Part shown: positions 54,374 to 63,566 of the stretch, one piece after another | How the letters are laid out: each line of letters opens with the position of its first letter | Position numbering within the stretch: the first letter of the stretch is position 1 | NCBI RefSeq assembly: GCF_003194585.1 | Contig: NZ_QHKZ01000002.1 | Span: 620,001 to 684,000, forward strand | Direction of reading: 5' to 3' | Length of the DNA: 64,000 bases | Source: Nocardioides daejeonensis | GTDB lineage: Bacteria; Actinomycetota; Actinomycetes; Propionibacteriales; Nocardioidaceae | Notes under the pieces: generated by a model | The model's database searches: none | What the model saw: the letters and a program-made list of their open reading frames with translations, nothing else | What the model was told of the DNA's origin: nothing | Translations under genes and position numbers: made by a program

Positions 54374-55237
54374 ATGGGCAACCACCGGGCACCACGTCGT
54401 GGGATCACCACCACCGTGCGCCGAGCGACCCCTGCTGCGACCTCCGGCGGCAAGCGCAAGGCGGTCAAGCATGCCGCCCCACGCAGCTTCGTTCTCCGCG
54501 GTGCCCCGTCGGCCTCGGTCCTCCTGGGGCTCGCCGCGCTGACCGTCTCCGCCACCGGCGCGGTGACCATGGGTGGCGCCGGAGTGGCCGCCGGTGACGA
54601 CACCAAGCCGACCTTCACCCTGCAGGCCAATGCTCTCTCCGGATTGAGCGCGGTCTCCTCCACCACCGCCCGCGAGCAGCGTTCCCAGACGATCTCGCGC
54701 GACTCCCGACGCGACGCGCTCGAGGACGCCAGCTCCCAGGAGCTGGTCGCCGCCGCCGAGGCCCAGGTCGCCGAGCGCAACGGGGAGCTGGCCAAGCTCG
54801 CCGAGAGCGCCAACAAGCACGCCAGCAAGGTCGCGATGAACCTCTGGCACCTGCCGGTCGTGGGCTACCGCCTGACCGCGCGCTTCGGCCAGTCCAGCGG
54901 CCTGTGGGCGCACAACCACACCGGTCTCGACTTCGCCGCCCCGAGCGGCACTCCGGTCATGTCGGTGACCAACGGCACCGTGACCTCGGTCGGCTACGAG
55001 GGCGCCTACGGCAACCAGATCATCGTCACCACCGATGACGGCACCGAGCTGTGGTACTGCCACCTGAGCGCGTACGGCGTGCAGGTCGGCGACACCGTCA
55101 CCTCCGGCCAGGTGATCGGCGCCGTCGGCTCCACCGGCAACAGCACCGGCCCGCACATGCACCTCGAGGTGCGCCCCGGCGCCGGTGACCCGATCGACCC
55201 CTACGCCGCGCTCCGCGCCAACGGCGTCCAGCCCTGA
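54374..55237 (+). CDS. M23-family peptidoglycan endopeptidase
   Basis: A 287-residue exported cell-wall hydrolase. A basic N-terminus and hydrophobic helix (SVLLGLAALTVSATGAVTMG) act as signal or anchor; a helical, coiled-coil-prone stretch follows (about 105-150); the LytM domain has zinc ligands in NHTGLDFAAPSG and GPHMHLEV. No LysM or other wall-binding domain is visible. ATG 54374 is preferred because AGGGGC lies upstream; ATG 54344 is ten codons longer. TACTCT at 54317 may be its -10. The 290-bp region before it, shared with the sucC promoter, shows no riboswitch that I could recognise. Confidence 0.9.
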   Translation: MGNHRAPRRGITTTVRRATPAATSGGKRKAVKHAAPRSFVLRGAPSASVLLGLAALTVSATGAVTMGGAGVAAGDDTKPTFTLQANALSGLSAVSSTTAREQRSQTISRDSRRDALEDASSQELVAAAEAQVAERNGELAKLAESANKHASKVAMNLWHLPVVGYRLTARFGQSSGLWAHNHTGLDFAAPSGTPVMSVTNGTVTSVGYEGAYGNQIIVTTDDGTELWYCHLSAYGVQVGDTVTSGQVIGAVGSTGNSTGPHMHLEVRPGAGDPIDPYAALRANGVQP

Positions 55238-55265
55238 TCCCGCGGCGGTCGAGCCTGTCGTCACC

Positions 55266-55325
55266 GGTGGTCGAGCCTGTCGAGACCCAGCCTCGTCTCA
55301 CCGGGTCTCGACACGCTCGACCACC
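55266..55325. repeat. interspersed palindromic repeat
   Basis: GGTGGTCGAGCCTGTCGAGA at 55266-55285 (continuing CCC) and the near-perfect complement at 55303-55325 form a hairpin between the converging M23 and pcrA genes. A partial copy (GGTCGAGCCTGTCG) precedes it at about 55247. It may double as a terminator. Confidence 0.8.
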
Positions 55326-55355
55326 ATCATTCGCACCGGCTGACGCCGGGGCGAA

Positions 55356-57785
55356 TCACAGCTTCTCGACGGGTGCGTAGCGCAGCAGCAGGCGCTTGAC
55401 GCCCTCCGAGCCGAAGTCGATCGAGGCGACTGCCTTGTCTCCGACCCCCTCGACACTGACGACCGTGCCCATCCCGAACGAGTCATGGACGACCCGGTCT
55501 GCGGGCTCCAGGGACGGGATCGGGCGTGACTTCTTCGCCTTGGTCGCCGCGTCCACGCGGGCGGCGGCAGCGCCGAAGTTCCGTCGCCCCGCGGCCGTGG
55601 GGGCACCGAAGTCGACCCTGGCGCCTCCGGAGAGATCCGGACGGCTCCAGCTGGTCTGAGCAGCCGCCGTACGCCGCCAGTCGACGAGGTCGAGCGGGAG
55701 CTCGCCGAGGAACCGGGAAGCAGGGTTGTGCGCCGGAGCGCCCCACGCAGAGCGCATCACGGCGTGGGAGACGTAGAGGCGCTCCCGGGCCCGGGTCAGG
55801 CCGACGTACGCCAGCCGCCGCTCCTCCTCCATCTCGGCCTGGTCGCCCAGGGTGCGCGCGTGCGGGAAGATTCCATCCTCCATCCCGGTCAGGAAGACCA
55901 CCGGGAACTCCAGTCCCTTGGCCGTGTGCAGCGTCATCAGGGTGACGACACCCTGGTCGTGCTCGTCCGGCGTGGCCGGGATCTGGTCGCTGTCGGCGAC
56001 GAGCGCCACCCGCTCCAGGAAGTCGGCGAGCCCCGGCGTCTCGGTTCCCGCCACGGTGTCGTCGGGGTCACTGGGGTCCGCCGACGGCCCGGCGACGGGG
56101 TCGTCGGAGAACTCCCGCGCCACCGCCACGAGCTCGGCGAGGTTCTCCAACCGGGTGGCGTCTTGCGGGTCTTCGGAGGCCTCGAGCTCGCTCAGGTAGC
56201 CGCTGTTGGCGAGCACCGACTCCAGGACGACGTCGGGACGCTCGCCGGCCTGCACCATCGACTGCAGCTCTTCGACCATGCCGACGAAGCCCTGGATCGA
56301 CTTGAGCGACCGGGTGGCGATGCCTGGTGCCTGGTCGGCTCGGCGCAACGCCTCCCAGAAGGTGGTGCGCTCCCGTTCGGCGTACGCCGCGACACAGGCC
56401 TCGGCGCGATCCCCGATGCCACGCTTGGGCGTGTTGAGCACCCGGCGCAGCGAGATCTCGTCGGCGGGGTTGAGTAGCATCCGCAGGTAGGCGATCGCGT
56501 CCTTGACCTCCTTGCGCTCGTAGAAGCGGGTGCCACCGACCACCTTGTAGGGCTGGCCGGTGCGGATGAACACCTCTTCGAAGACCCGCGACTGGGCATT
56601 GGTCCGATAGAAGACTGCGACGTCGCCCGCGCGGGCATGGCCGTCGTCGGTGAGCTTGTCGATCTCGGAGGAGACGAACCGGGCCTCGTCACGCTCGTCG
56701 TCGGCGACGTACCCGACGATCTTGGCGCCGTCCCCCGCGTCGGACCAGAGCCGCTTCGGCTTGCGACCCCGGTTGTTGCCGATCACCGCGTTGGCGGCGT
56801 TGAGGATCGTCTGGGTGGAGCGGTAGTTCTGCTCCAGCAGGATGGTGCCGGCGTTGGGGAAGTCCTGCTCGAAGTCCAAGATGTTGCGGATGTTGGCACC
56901 GCGGAACGCATAGATCGACTGGTCGGCGTCGCCCACGACCATCAGCTCGGCCGGCGCGACGCGCTCTCCCCCGGAGGCCTCCACCTGTGCGTGCGCGTCG
57001 CCCTCGGGGTCTTCGGCGCAGAGCTGATGGATCAGTGCGTACTGCGCGTGGTTGGTGTCCTGGTACTCGTCGACGAGCACGTGCCGAAAGCGGCGCCGAT
57101 AGGTCTCACGGACCTCGGGGAAGGCCTGGAAGAGGTGCACGGTCGTCATGATCAGGTCGTCGAAGTCGAGGGCGTTCGCGTCTCGCAGGCGGCGTTGGTA
57201 GAGCTTGTAGGCCGAGGCGTAGGCCTCCTCGAAGGAGTTGCTCGCATCCTTGGCGGCCTCGTCGGGGTCCTTGAGCTCGTTCTTGGCGTTGGAGACCCAG
57301 TTGAGCACCGCCTTGGGCTGGTAGCGCTTCGGGTCGAGCTCGAGATCCTGGCAGACCAGCGTCATCAGTCGCTTCGAGTCGGCCGCGTCGTAGATGGAGA
57401 AGCCCGACTTGAAGCCGAGCCGGTCGATCTCCTTGCGGAGGATCCGGACACAGGACGAGTGGAAGGTCGAGACCCACATGATCCGTGCCCGTCGCCCGAC
57501 CAGCTCCTCGACCCGCTCCCGCATCTCTGCAGCGGCCTTGTTGGTGAAGGTGATGGCCAGGATCGATCCGGGATGGGCCTTGCGCTGGGAGATCAGCCAG
57601 GCGATCCGGCGGGTGAGCACCCGGGTCTTGCCCGACCCGGCACCGGCCACCACGAGCAACGGCGCGCCCTCGTGCACCACCGCCGCCCGTTGAGGCTCGT
57701 TGAGCCCGTCGAGGAGGGCCTCGGCCGAGGTGGTGTCGCGCGCCGTGGCGGCCGGACCTGACGGGATCGGAAACAGGGTGCTCAT
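55356..57785 (-). CDS. pcrA: UvrD/PcrA-type 3'-5' DNA helicase
   Basis: An 809-residue superfamily 1A helicase for repair and replication-fork maintenance. Motifs in order: LNEPQRAAV (Q), AGAGSGKTR (I), ITFTNKAAAEM (Ia), VDEYQDTN (II), VGDADQSIYAFRGA (III), LEQNYRSTQ (IV), VTLMTLHTAKGLEFP (V) and VGLTRARERLY (VI). The C-terminal Tudor-like tail (ADRVVHDSFGMGTVVSVEG) that contacts RNA polymerase in PcrA/UvrD is present. ATG 57785. Confidence 0.96.
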   Translation of the reverse strand: MSTLFPIPSGPAATARDTTSAEALLDGLNEPQRAAVVHEGAPLLVVAGAGSGKTRVLTRRIAWLISQRKAHPGSILAITFTNKAAAEMRERVEELVGRRARIMWVSTFHSSCVRILRKEIDRLGFKSGFSIYDAADSKRLMTLVCQDLELDPKRYQPKAVLNWVSNAKNELKDPDEAAKDASNSFEEAYASAYKLYQRRLRDANALDFDDLIMTTVHLFQAFPEVRETYRRRFRHVLVDEYQDTNHAQYALIHQLCAEDPEGDAHAQVEASGGERVAPAELMVVGDADQSIYAFRGANIRNILDFEQDFPNAGTILLEQNYRSTQTILNAANAVIGNNRGRKPKRLWSDAGDGAKIVGYVADDERDEARFVSSEIDKLTDDGHARAGDVAVFYRTNAQSRVFEEVFIRTGQPYKVVGGTRFYERKEVKDAIAYLRMLLNPADEISLRRVLNTPKRGIGDRAEACVAAYAERERTTFWEALRRADQAPGIATRSLKSIQGFVGMVEELQSMVQAGERPDVVLESVLANSGYLSELEASEDPQDATRLENLAELVAVAREFSDDPVAGPSADPSDPDDTVAGTETPGLADFLERVALVADSDQIPATPDEHDQGVVTLMTLHTAKGLEFPVVFLTGMEDGIFPHARTLGDQAEMEEERRLAYVGLTRARERLYVSHAVMRSAWGAPAHNPASRFLGELPLDLVDWRRTAAAQTSWSRPDLSGGARVDFGAPTAAGRRNFGAAAARVDAATKAKKSRPIPSLEPADRVVHDSFGMGTVVSVEGVGDKAVASIDFGSEGVKRLLLRYAPVEKL

Positions 57786-57915
57786 GCTCCCTTCACCCTA
57801 TGTCGCCCTCCCGACTCCGCTGCCCTCCCCTTCCCGCTGCAACGCGGGGTTGTGGTCGTGACACCGCTCTCCGACAACACCACAGCGCCAGACCGTACGG
57901 CGGCCGCAGCTCGCG

Positions 57916-59088
57916 TCAGCGGGCGGGCACGACGGTGAGCTGCACGCCGTCGCCGAGGCGATAGGGATTGGTGGTCAGAAGAGCGCCGAGGGAGCGGCGC
58001 ATCCGGGAGACCTCGGCTCGCACGGTCACCTGGTGCTCGGTGTCGCCGTACAGCAGATGGCTCAAGGCCGCGGCGGTGAGCCCGCGTGGGCCTGCGCCCG
58101 CGAGAGCAGTGAGCACCTCGGCGTGACGCGGCGAGAGCGGCACCCGCCAGGGTGCGTCGGCACCCCGGACCTCCAGGGTCGCCGGCGTGGCGCCGAGGTC
58201 GAGTGTCGCAATCAGCGCCGTGCCACTCCCGCGGGGCCGGATCAGCCAACCGACGCCCAGCCGCTCCGGGAGGCAGAGCCCGAGACCGGGTACGGCGACC
58301 GCGCGGTCGGCCCGGGGCGCCTCCACCCGACCGGAGACGGCGATCCCCTGACGGGCAGCCACCCAGCCGTGGTCGTCGACCACCAGCAGCGGGCCCGAGG
58401 CACTGGAGAGCAGCGGCTCTGCCGAGCGACGCAGCTGCTCCAGGCGCTCCTCGTGATGGCGCCACAGCCGTGCCTCGGCCAGGCGCACCGACGCGGTCAC
58501 CAACGCCTCGATCGCCGGGTGCAGGGTCAGCGCCGGACCGCTCACGTCGACGATGCCGAGCAGGGAGCCGTCGATCGGGTCGTGGATCGGTGAGGCCGAG
58601 CAGTACCAGGGCACCTGCGCGTTCTCGAAGTGCTCGGCGGAGAAGAGCTGCACCGGCGCAGCCTCCTCCAAGGCGGTGCCGATCGCATTGGTCCCGACCG
58701 CGCCCTCCGTCCAGAGCGCACCCTCGCTGAAGCCGAGGAGGTCTGCCTGCCGCTTCACCCGGGGCGAGCCGCAGCGCCAGAGCACCACGCCGTCCGCGTC
58801 GGTGACGACGACCAGGTAGTTCGAGGCATCCGCCGCACTCAGCAGCAGCTCCCGGATCTCGTCGATCACCAGGGAGAGCCGGGACCGGCGGCGCCGGTCG
58901 TCGACCTCGGCGGGCGGCAACGGGTCGCGACGGTTGGGCCCGTCGGGATCGATGCCCAGCTCCAGCACCCGTACCCACGAGCGGGCCACCACCGCGCGAG
59001 GTCGCTGTGGAGGCGCGGCGCCGGAGAGCACCGCGTCATGGATCCGGACCAGATGGCGGGCCCGCGTCGCGAGGTCGAAGGAGACCAT
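57916..59088 (-). CDS. GAF-domain transcriptional regulator, AcoR-like without AAA+
   Basis: A 390-residue protein. The N-terminal about 70-200 matches the GAF sensor of AcoR-type activators (SWVRVLELGIDPDGPN, DGVVLWRCG, WTEGAVGTNAIGTAL, HFENAQVPWYCSASPIHDP, GSLLGIVDVSG). There is no sigma-54 AAA+ domain. The C-terminal about 100 residues (LSPRHAEVLTALAGAGPRG, VTVRAEVSRMRRSLG) look like a winged helix. It is divergent from the flavin monooxygenase with 92 bp between starts, so it probably controls that gene. ATG 59088. Confidence 0.85.
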   Translation of the reverse strand: MVSFDLATRARHLVRIHDAVLSGAAPPQRPRAVVARSWVRVLELGIDPDGPNRRDPLPPAEVDDRRRRSRLSLVIDEIRELLLSAADASNYLVVVTDADGVVLWRCGSPRVKRQADLLGFSEGALWTEGAVGTNAIGTALEEAAPVQLFSAEHFENAQVPWYCSASPIHDPIDGSLLGIVDVSGPALTLHPAIEALVTASVRLAEARLWRHHEERLEQLRRSAEPLLSSASGPLLVVDDHGWVAARQGIAVSGRVEAPRADRAVAVPGLGLCLPERLGVGWLIRPRGSGTALIATLDLGATPATLEVRGADAPWRVPLSPRHAEVLTALAGAGPRGLTAAALSHLLYGDTEHQVTVRAEVSRMRRSLGALLTTNPYRLGDGVQLTVVPAR

Positions 59089-59107
59089 GAGCCCACCCTA
59101 GGTCGCC

Positions 59108-59141
59108 CATGTGACGGGGACCACATGCAACATCGTGCAAC
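59108..59141. promoter_or_regulatory. candidate operators between GAF regulator and monooxygenase
   Basis: CATGTG-N8-CACATG (59108-59127) is a perfect inverted repeat. Within it TGTGACGGGGACCACA fits a CRP/GlxR site with one outer mismatch and also the TGT-N10-ACA pattern of AcoR-type regulators. TGCAAC recurs at 59126 and 59136, one helical turn apart. Confidence 0.5.
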
Positions 59142-59180
59142 GGTTCCCCGCACCGCCCTCGCGGATGTGTCCTCATCGGC

Positions 59181-61001
59181 ATGACCCAACTCGACGAACG
59201 CCCCGCGACTCACGCCGCCGACCCGGCCACCACCTGGTTCGCTGCCTTCGAGGACGCCCTCGCCGCCCGCGACATCGATCGCGCCGCCGGCCTCTTCGCC
59301 GCCACCAGCTTCTGGCGCGATCTGGTCGCCTTCTCCTGGAACCTGACGACCGTCGAGAACCCGGACGGGGTCGCGGACCTGCTGACCGCCACTCTCGACC
59401 GGGTCGCGCCGAGCGGCTTCCGGCTCAGCGAGCCGCCCGCGACGGAGGACGGTGTGACCACCGCCTGGTTCGAGTTCGAGACCAGCGTCGGCCGCGGCCG
59501 GGGCCTGGTCCGACTCCTCGACGACGACGGACCGAAGGCGTGGACCTTCCTCACCACGCTCTACGAGCTGAAGGGCCACGAGGAGGCCCGCGGCGTACGC
59601 CGCCCCCTGGGGGCCGAGCACGGGGCCAACAAGGAACGGGTCACGTGGCTGGAGAGACGCCAGGCCGAGGACCGCGCCCTGGGCGACACGACACAGCCGT
59701 ACACGCTGGTGATCGGAGGCGGCCAGGGCGGTATCGCCCTCGGCGCCCGGCTACGCCAGCTCGGCGTGCCCGCACTGGTCATCGACCGCTACCCCCGCCC
59801 CGGTGACCAGTGGCGTGGCCGCTACAAGTCACTCTGCCTGCACGACCCGGTCTGGTACGACCACCTGCCCTACCTGAAGTTCCCCGACAACTGGCCGGTC
59901 TTCGCGCCGAAGGACAAGGTCGGCGACTGGCTGGAGTTCTACACGAAGGTGATGGAGGTGCCGTACTGGTCGAGCACCACTGCCACCAAGGCGGCGTACG
60001 ACGACGCCGAAGGACGTTGGGAGGTGCAGATCGAGCGCGACGGAACGCCGATGACGTTGCGGCCCACCCAGCTCGTGCTGGCCACGGGGATGTCCGGGAA
60101 GCCCAACATCCCGAACTTCCCGGGCATGGACGTCTTCGCCGGCGAGCAGCACCACTCCTCGCAGCACCCCGGCCCCGATGCGTACGCCGGCAAGCGGGTG
60201 GTGGTGATCGGCTCCAACAACTCCGCCTTCGACATCTGCGGCGCGCTGTGGGAGCACGGCGCCGACGTGACGATGGTGCAACGCTCCTCGACCCATATCG
60301 TCAAGAGCGACACGTTGATGGACATCGGCCTCGGGGATCTCTACTCCGAGCGCGCCCTGGAGGCCGGCGTGACCACGGAGAAGGCCGACCTGATCTTCGC
60401 CTCGCTCCCCTACCGGATCATGCACGAGTTCCAGATCCCGCTCTACGACCAGATGCGCGAGCGTGACAAGGACTTCTACGACCGCATGGAGAGGGCGGGC
60501 TTCGACCTGGACTGGGGCGACGACGGTTCCGGTCTCTTCATGAAGTACCTGCGCCGCGGCTCCGGCTACTACATCGACGTAGGCGCGGCCGAGCTCGTCG
60601 CGGACGGCGAGGTGAAGCTCGCCCACGGACAGGTCGACCACCTGACCGAGCAAGAGGTGGTGCTGGCCGACGGCACCGTGCTCCCCGCGGATCTCGTCGT
60701 GTACGCGACCGGCTACGGCTCGATGAACGGCTGGGCCGCGGACCTGATCAGCCAGGAGGTCGCCGACCGGGTCGGCAAGGTCTGGGGCCTCGGCTCCGAG
60801 ACCACCAAGGACCCCGGCCCCTGGGAGGGCGAGCAGCGCAACATGTGGAAGCCGACCCAGCAGGAGAACCTGTGGTTCCACGGCGGCAACCTGCACCAGT
60901 CGCGTCACTACTCGCTCTACCTGGCGCTCCAACTCAAGGCGCGCTACGAGGGGCTCGACACCCCGGTGCACGACCTCGCCCCGGTGCACCACCTGGGCTG
61001 A
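59181..61001 (+). CDS. SnoaL-like/flavin monooxygenase fusion
   Basis: A 606-residue cytoplasmic protein. Residues about 15-150 resemble a SnoaL/NTF2-like domain (TTWFAAFEDALAARDIDRAA, FWRDLVAFSWNL). A flavoprotein follows with FAD fold VIGGGQGGIALGARL near residue 175, FAGEQHHSSQHPG resembling the FxGxxxH fingerprint of FMO/Baeyer-Villiger enzymes, NADP fold VVVIGSNNSAFDICGAL, and YATGYGSMNGW. Oxygenation of a small organic substrate is likely; the substrate is unknown. ATG 59181. The divergent GAF regulator is the probable controller. Confidence 0.88.
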   Translation: MTQLDERPATHAADPATTWFAAFEDALAARDIDRAAGLFAATSFWRDLVAFSWNLTTVENPDGVADLLTATLDRVAPSGFRLSEPPATEDGVTTAWFEFETSVGRGRGLVRLLDDDGPKAWTFLTTLYELKGHEEARGVRRPLGAEHGANKERVTWLERRQAEDRALGDTTQPYTLVIGGGQGGIALGARLRQLGVPALVIDRYPRPGDQWRGRYKSLCLHDPVWYDHLPYLKFPDNWPVFAPKDKVGDWLEFYTKVMEVPYWSSTTATKAAYDDAEGRWEVQIERDGTPMTLRPTQLVLATGMSGKPNIPNFPGMDVFAGEQHHSSQHPGPDAYAGKRVVVIGSNNSAFDICGALWEHGADVTMVQRSSTHIVKSDTLMDIGLGDLYSERALEAGVTTEKADLIFASLPYRIMHEFQIPLYDQMRERDKDFYDRMERAGFDLDWGDDGSGLFMKYLRRGSGYYIDVGAAELVADGEVKLAHGQVDHLTEQEVVLADGTVLPADLVVYATGYGSMNGWAADLISQEVADRVGKVWGLGSETTKDPGPWEGEQRNMWKPTQQENLWFHGGNLHQSRHYSLYLALQLKARYEGLDTPVHDLAPVHHLG

Positions 61002-61002
61002 C

Positions 61003-61154
61003 CGGGTGGCCGAGCGACCACCCGGTGGTCGAGCGATCACCCGGTGGTCGAGCGATCACCCGGTGGTCGAGCGATCACCCGGTGGTCGAGCAATCACCCG
61101 GTGGTCGAGCTTGTCGAGACCACTTCTCGCAGCCGGTCTCGACAAGCTCCACCC
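61003..61154 (+). repeat. 19-bp tandem array fused to a palindromic repeat
   Basis: Five 19-bp units (starts 61003, 61022, 61041, 61060, 61079; consensus CCGGTGGTCGAGCGATCAC, three identical) run into a GGTGGTCGAGCTTGTCGAGA palindrome (61100-61121 with partner 61135-61154). The unit is the left part of that palindrome, suggesting expansion from one arm. The array begins 2 bp after the monooxygenase stop. No gene lies in 61002-61209. Confidence 0.9.
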
Positions 61155-61209
61155 ACGGGAGCCTGTCGCAGGGCTCCACCTACGACGGCGAAGCGCGACC
61201 TGCCCGGGC

Positions 61210-61566
61210 TCAGACGTGGGCGCCGGACCAGAAGATCGCGACGGCGACGTTGGCGACCGAGAGACCGAGGATGGTCCAGAAGAGCGAGTCGGAGATCCGC
61301 GGCTTCTTGAGGTTGGCCATCACCAGACCCAGCACGACCAGGCCGATCACCAGCTTGACGCCGATCTTGGCGTGGTTGACGTCGGCGTCGTCCGCCTCGA
61401 GGACGCCGACCAGGAACAGGCCGGCCAGGAAGGCGGTGCCGGCTCCATCGCGCATCGCGCCGTTGACGACCTTCTCGCTCGCCTTCGCTTGGGCGAGCAG
61501 CCCACCGATCAGGGCGGCGAAGCCAAGGATGTGCAGGAAGAGCAGGATGAGGCGCACGGTGTCCAT
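61210..61566 (-). CDS. small four-helix membrane protein
   Basis: A 118-residue protein, nearly all hydrophobic: MDTVRLILLFLHILGFAALIG, then helices around AFLAGLFLVGVLE, IGVKLVIGLVVLGLVMANL and FWTILGLSVANVAVAIF. I do not recognise a named family; the layout resembles small conserved actinobacterial proteins. ATG 61566. It follows the LuxR regulator gene by 32 bp and may be cotranscribed with it. Function unknown. Confidence 0.72.
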   Translation of the reverse strand: MDTVRLILLFLHILGFAALIGGLLAQAKASEKVVNGAMRDGAGTAFLAGLFLVGVLEADDADVNHAKIGVKLVIGLVVLGLVMANLKKPRISDSLFWTILGLSVANVAVAIFWSGAHV

Positions 61567-61598
61567 GCCGGCAGCCTACCCGGCGTCCTGACAAGTTG

Positions 61599-62243
61599 TC
61601 AGAGCAGGCGTCGATCGGAGGCCCAGCGCGTCAGCTCGTGCCGCGAGGAGAGCTGGAGCTTGCGCAGGACCGCCGACATGTGGGTCTCCACCGTCTTCAC
61701 CGAGATGAAGAGCTCCTTGGCCACCTCTTTGTAGGCGTAGCCGCGAGCGATCAGGCGCATCACCTCACGCTCCCGCTCCGTCAGCCGGTCCAGGTCCTCG
61801 TCGACAGCAGCGACCTCGATGGATCCGGCGAAAGCATCCAGCACGAACCCGGCCAGCCGAGGCGAGAAGACCGCGTCGCCGTCCGCAACCCGGGTGATGG
61901 CGTCGACCAGCTCAGGACCGGTGATCGTCTTCGTCACGTAGCCGCGGGCGCCGCCCCGGATCGTGCCGATCACGTCCTCGGCCGCATCGGAGACCGACAG
62001 GGCCAGGAACCGGACCTCGCTCGGCCCGACCTGGCGCATCACCTCCACCCCGCCGCCTCCGGGAAGGTGTACGTCGAGCAGCACCACCTCGGGCTGGTGC
62101 GTCCTGATCGCAGCGACGGCGGTGCTCACGTCCTCGGCCTCGCCGACGATGTCGACCGGTGAGCCGGGCTGCCCGAGGAGCTCGGCGCGCACACCGGCTC
62201 GGAACATCGCGTGGTCATCGACGATGACGACAGTGGTGGTCAC
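61599..62243 (-). CDS. NarL/LuxR-family response regulator
   Basis: A 214-residue regulator. The receiver domain (about 4-120) has the acidic pair VDDH and phospho-acceptor D57 in LLDVHLP. The DNA-binding domain has LTEREREVMRLIARGYAYKEVAKELFISVKTVETHMSAVLRKL. GTG 62243 lies one base after the kinase stop; the frame reaching 62372 overlaps the kinase gene. It receives phosphate from the adjoining kinase. Confidence 0.94.
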   Translation of the reverse strand: MTTTVVIVDDHAMFRAGVRAELLGQPGSPVDIVGEAEDVSTAVAAIRTHQPEVVLLDVHLPGGGGVEVMRQVGPSEVRFLALSVSDAAEDVIGTIRGGARGYVTKTITGPELVDAITRVADGDAVFSPRLAGFVLDAFAGSIEVAAVDEDLDRLTEREREVMRLIARGYAYKEVAKELFISVKTVETHMSAVLRKLQLSSRHELTRWASDRRLL

Positions 62244-62244
62244 G

Positions 62245-63546
62245 TCACCTCTCCTCTTCCTTCTGTGAGCGGGGCATCCCCAGCACCACCTCGGTGCCCT
62301 CCCCCGGCGTGGTCCGGACCTCCGCCGTACCGCCGTGCCGGGCCATTCGATCGATGATGCTGCCACGGACACCGTGCCGGTCGTCGGCGACGTCGGCCAG
62401 GTCGAATCCGCGACCGCGGTCCTTCACGAAGACCTCCACACGGGCCGGCGACACCTCGGCGTAGACGTCGACGCGCTCGGTGCCGGCGTGCTTGGCGGCG
62501 TTGGTCAGCGCCTCGCGGGCTGCCTGCACCACCGGCGCCAAGCCCTCGTCGAGCGGAGCGTCCCCTACGGTGACCACCTCGACGGTCACGTGGTGTCCGT
62601 CCTCCACCTCGACCGCGACCCGTCGCAACGCAGCAGCCAGCGACTCGCCTTCGGTCGACTGCTCCGCGAAGAGCCAGGAGCGCAGGTCGCGCTCCTGACT
62701 GCGGGCCAGCCGGGCGACCGCCACCGGGTCGGCGGCGTTCTTCTGGATCAGGGCGAGGGTCTGCAGCACCGAGTCGTGCAGGTGGGCGGCCATGTCGGCG
62801 CGCTCCTGGCTGCGCACCCGTTCGGCCCGCTCGTCGCCGAGGTCGGAGGCCAGTCGGATGACCCACGGACCCGCGGTCAGCGCCAGGCCGGCGACCCCGA
62901 GGAGACCTGCCACGACCACCTCACCGGCGATCGAGCCGCTGCCGCTGGTCCAGGCGAAGACCGCCAGGGCGCCCAGGATCATCAGACCGCCGACGATCAG
63001 CCGCGCCCAGGAGGCCCAACCGCCGCTGCCCACCAGCGCGCGGAACGGGTCGAGCCGCTGGGTGGTGTCCAGCCAACGCTCGCGTTGCACCTCGTCGGCC
63101 TGTCGCCAGATCAGGGCGACACCTCCGACACCGATCACCACGGGCCAGAAGAGCGCGCCGCGCCCGAACGCCGACTCGAACATGAGCACGATGCCGAGGG
63201 CGAGAGAGCCCAACGCGATGGTCGGCCCGAGGTCGCCGATCCGTCGTACCGGCCCGGGGCGCTTGCCCGCCCGGGTCGCGCCCGCAAGCCCCGGCGCCTC
63301 GTCGGAGAAGGTGTCGTCGGTGGGCAGCACCATCCAGAGGCCGGCGTAGAAGGCGATCCCGATCCCGCCGAGCACCGCGGCCACGATGAACCCGAGACGC
63401 ACCCAGAGCACCGGCAGCCCGAGATGGCGGGCGAGGCCGGAGGCGACACCGGCCAGATAGGTGTCGTCGGTGTTACGGGTGGCTCGCCGGACCTCCGCCT
63501 CGCCGGTGGCGGTCTGCCCGGAGGCGCGGGACGCAGTGGCTGTCAT
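62245..63546 (-). CDS. PspC-domain sensor histidine kinase
   Basis: A 433-residue membrane kinase of the NarX/DesK type. A PspC domain (about 25-80; YLAGVASGLARHLGLPVLWVRLGF) with its membrane helix opens the protein, followed by about four more helices. The cytoplasmic part has the phosphorylated His in MAAHLHDSVLQTL, the N box REALTNAAKHAG and the G box DRGRGFD. PspC-bearing kinases of actinobacteria are associated with envelope stress; the signal here is unproven. ATG 63546, divergent from another PspC gene. Confidence 0.93.
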   Translation of the reverse strand: MTATASRASGQTATGEAEVRRATRNTDDTYLAGVASGLARHLGLPVLWVRLGFIVAAVLGGIGIAFYAGLWMVLPTDDTFSDEAPGLAGATRAGKRPGPVRRIGDLGPTIALGSLALGIVLMFESAFGRGALFWPVVIGVGGVALIWRQADEVQRERWLDTTQRLDPFRALVGSGGWASWARLIVGGLMILGALAVFAWTSGSGSIAGEVVVAGLLGVAGLALTAGPWVIRLASDLGDERAERVRSQERADMAAHLHDSVLQTLALIQKNAADPVAVARLARSQERDLRSWLFAEQSTEGESLAAALRRVAVEVEDGHHVTVEVVTVGDAPLDEGLAPVVQAAREALTNAAKHAGTERVDVYAEVSPARVEVFVKDRGRGFDLADVADDRHGVRGSIIDRMARHGGTAEVRTTPGEGTEVVLGMPRSQKEEER

Positions 63547-63566
63547 GATGCCTTCATCGTCACACA

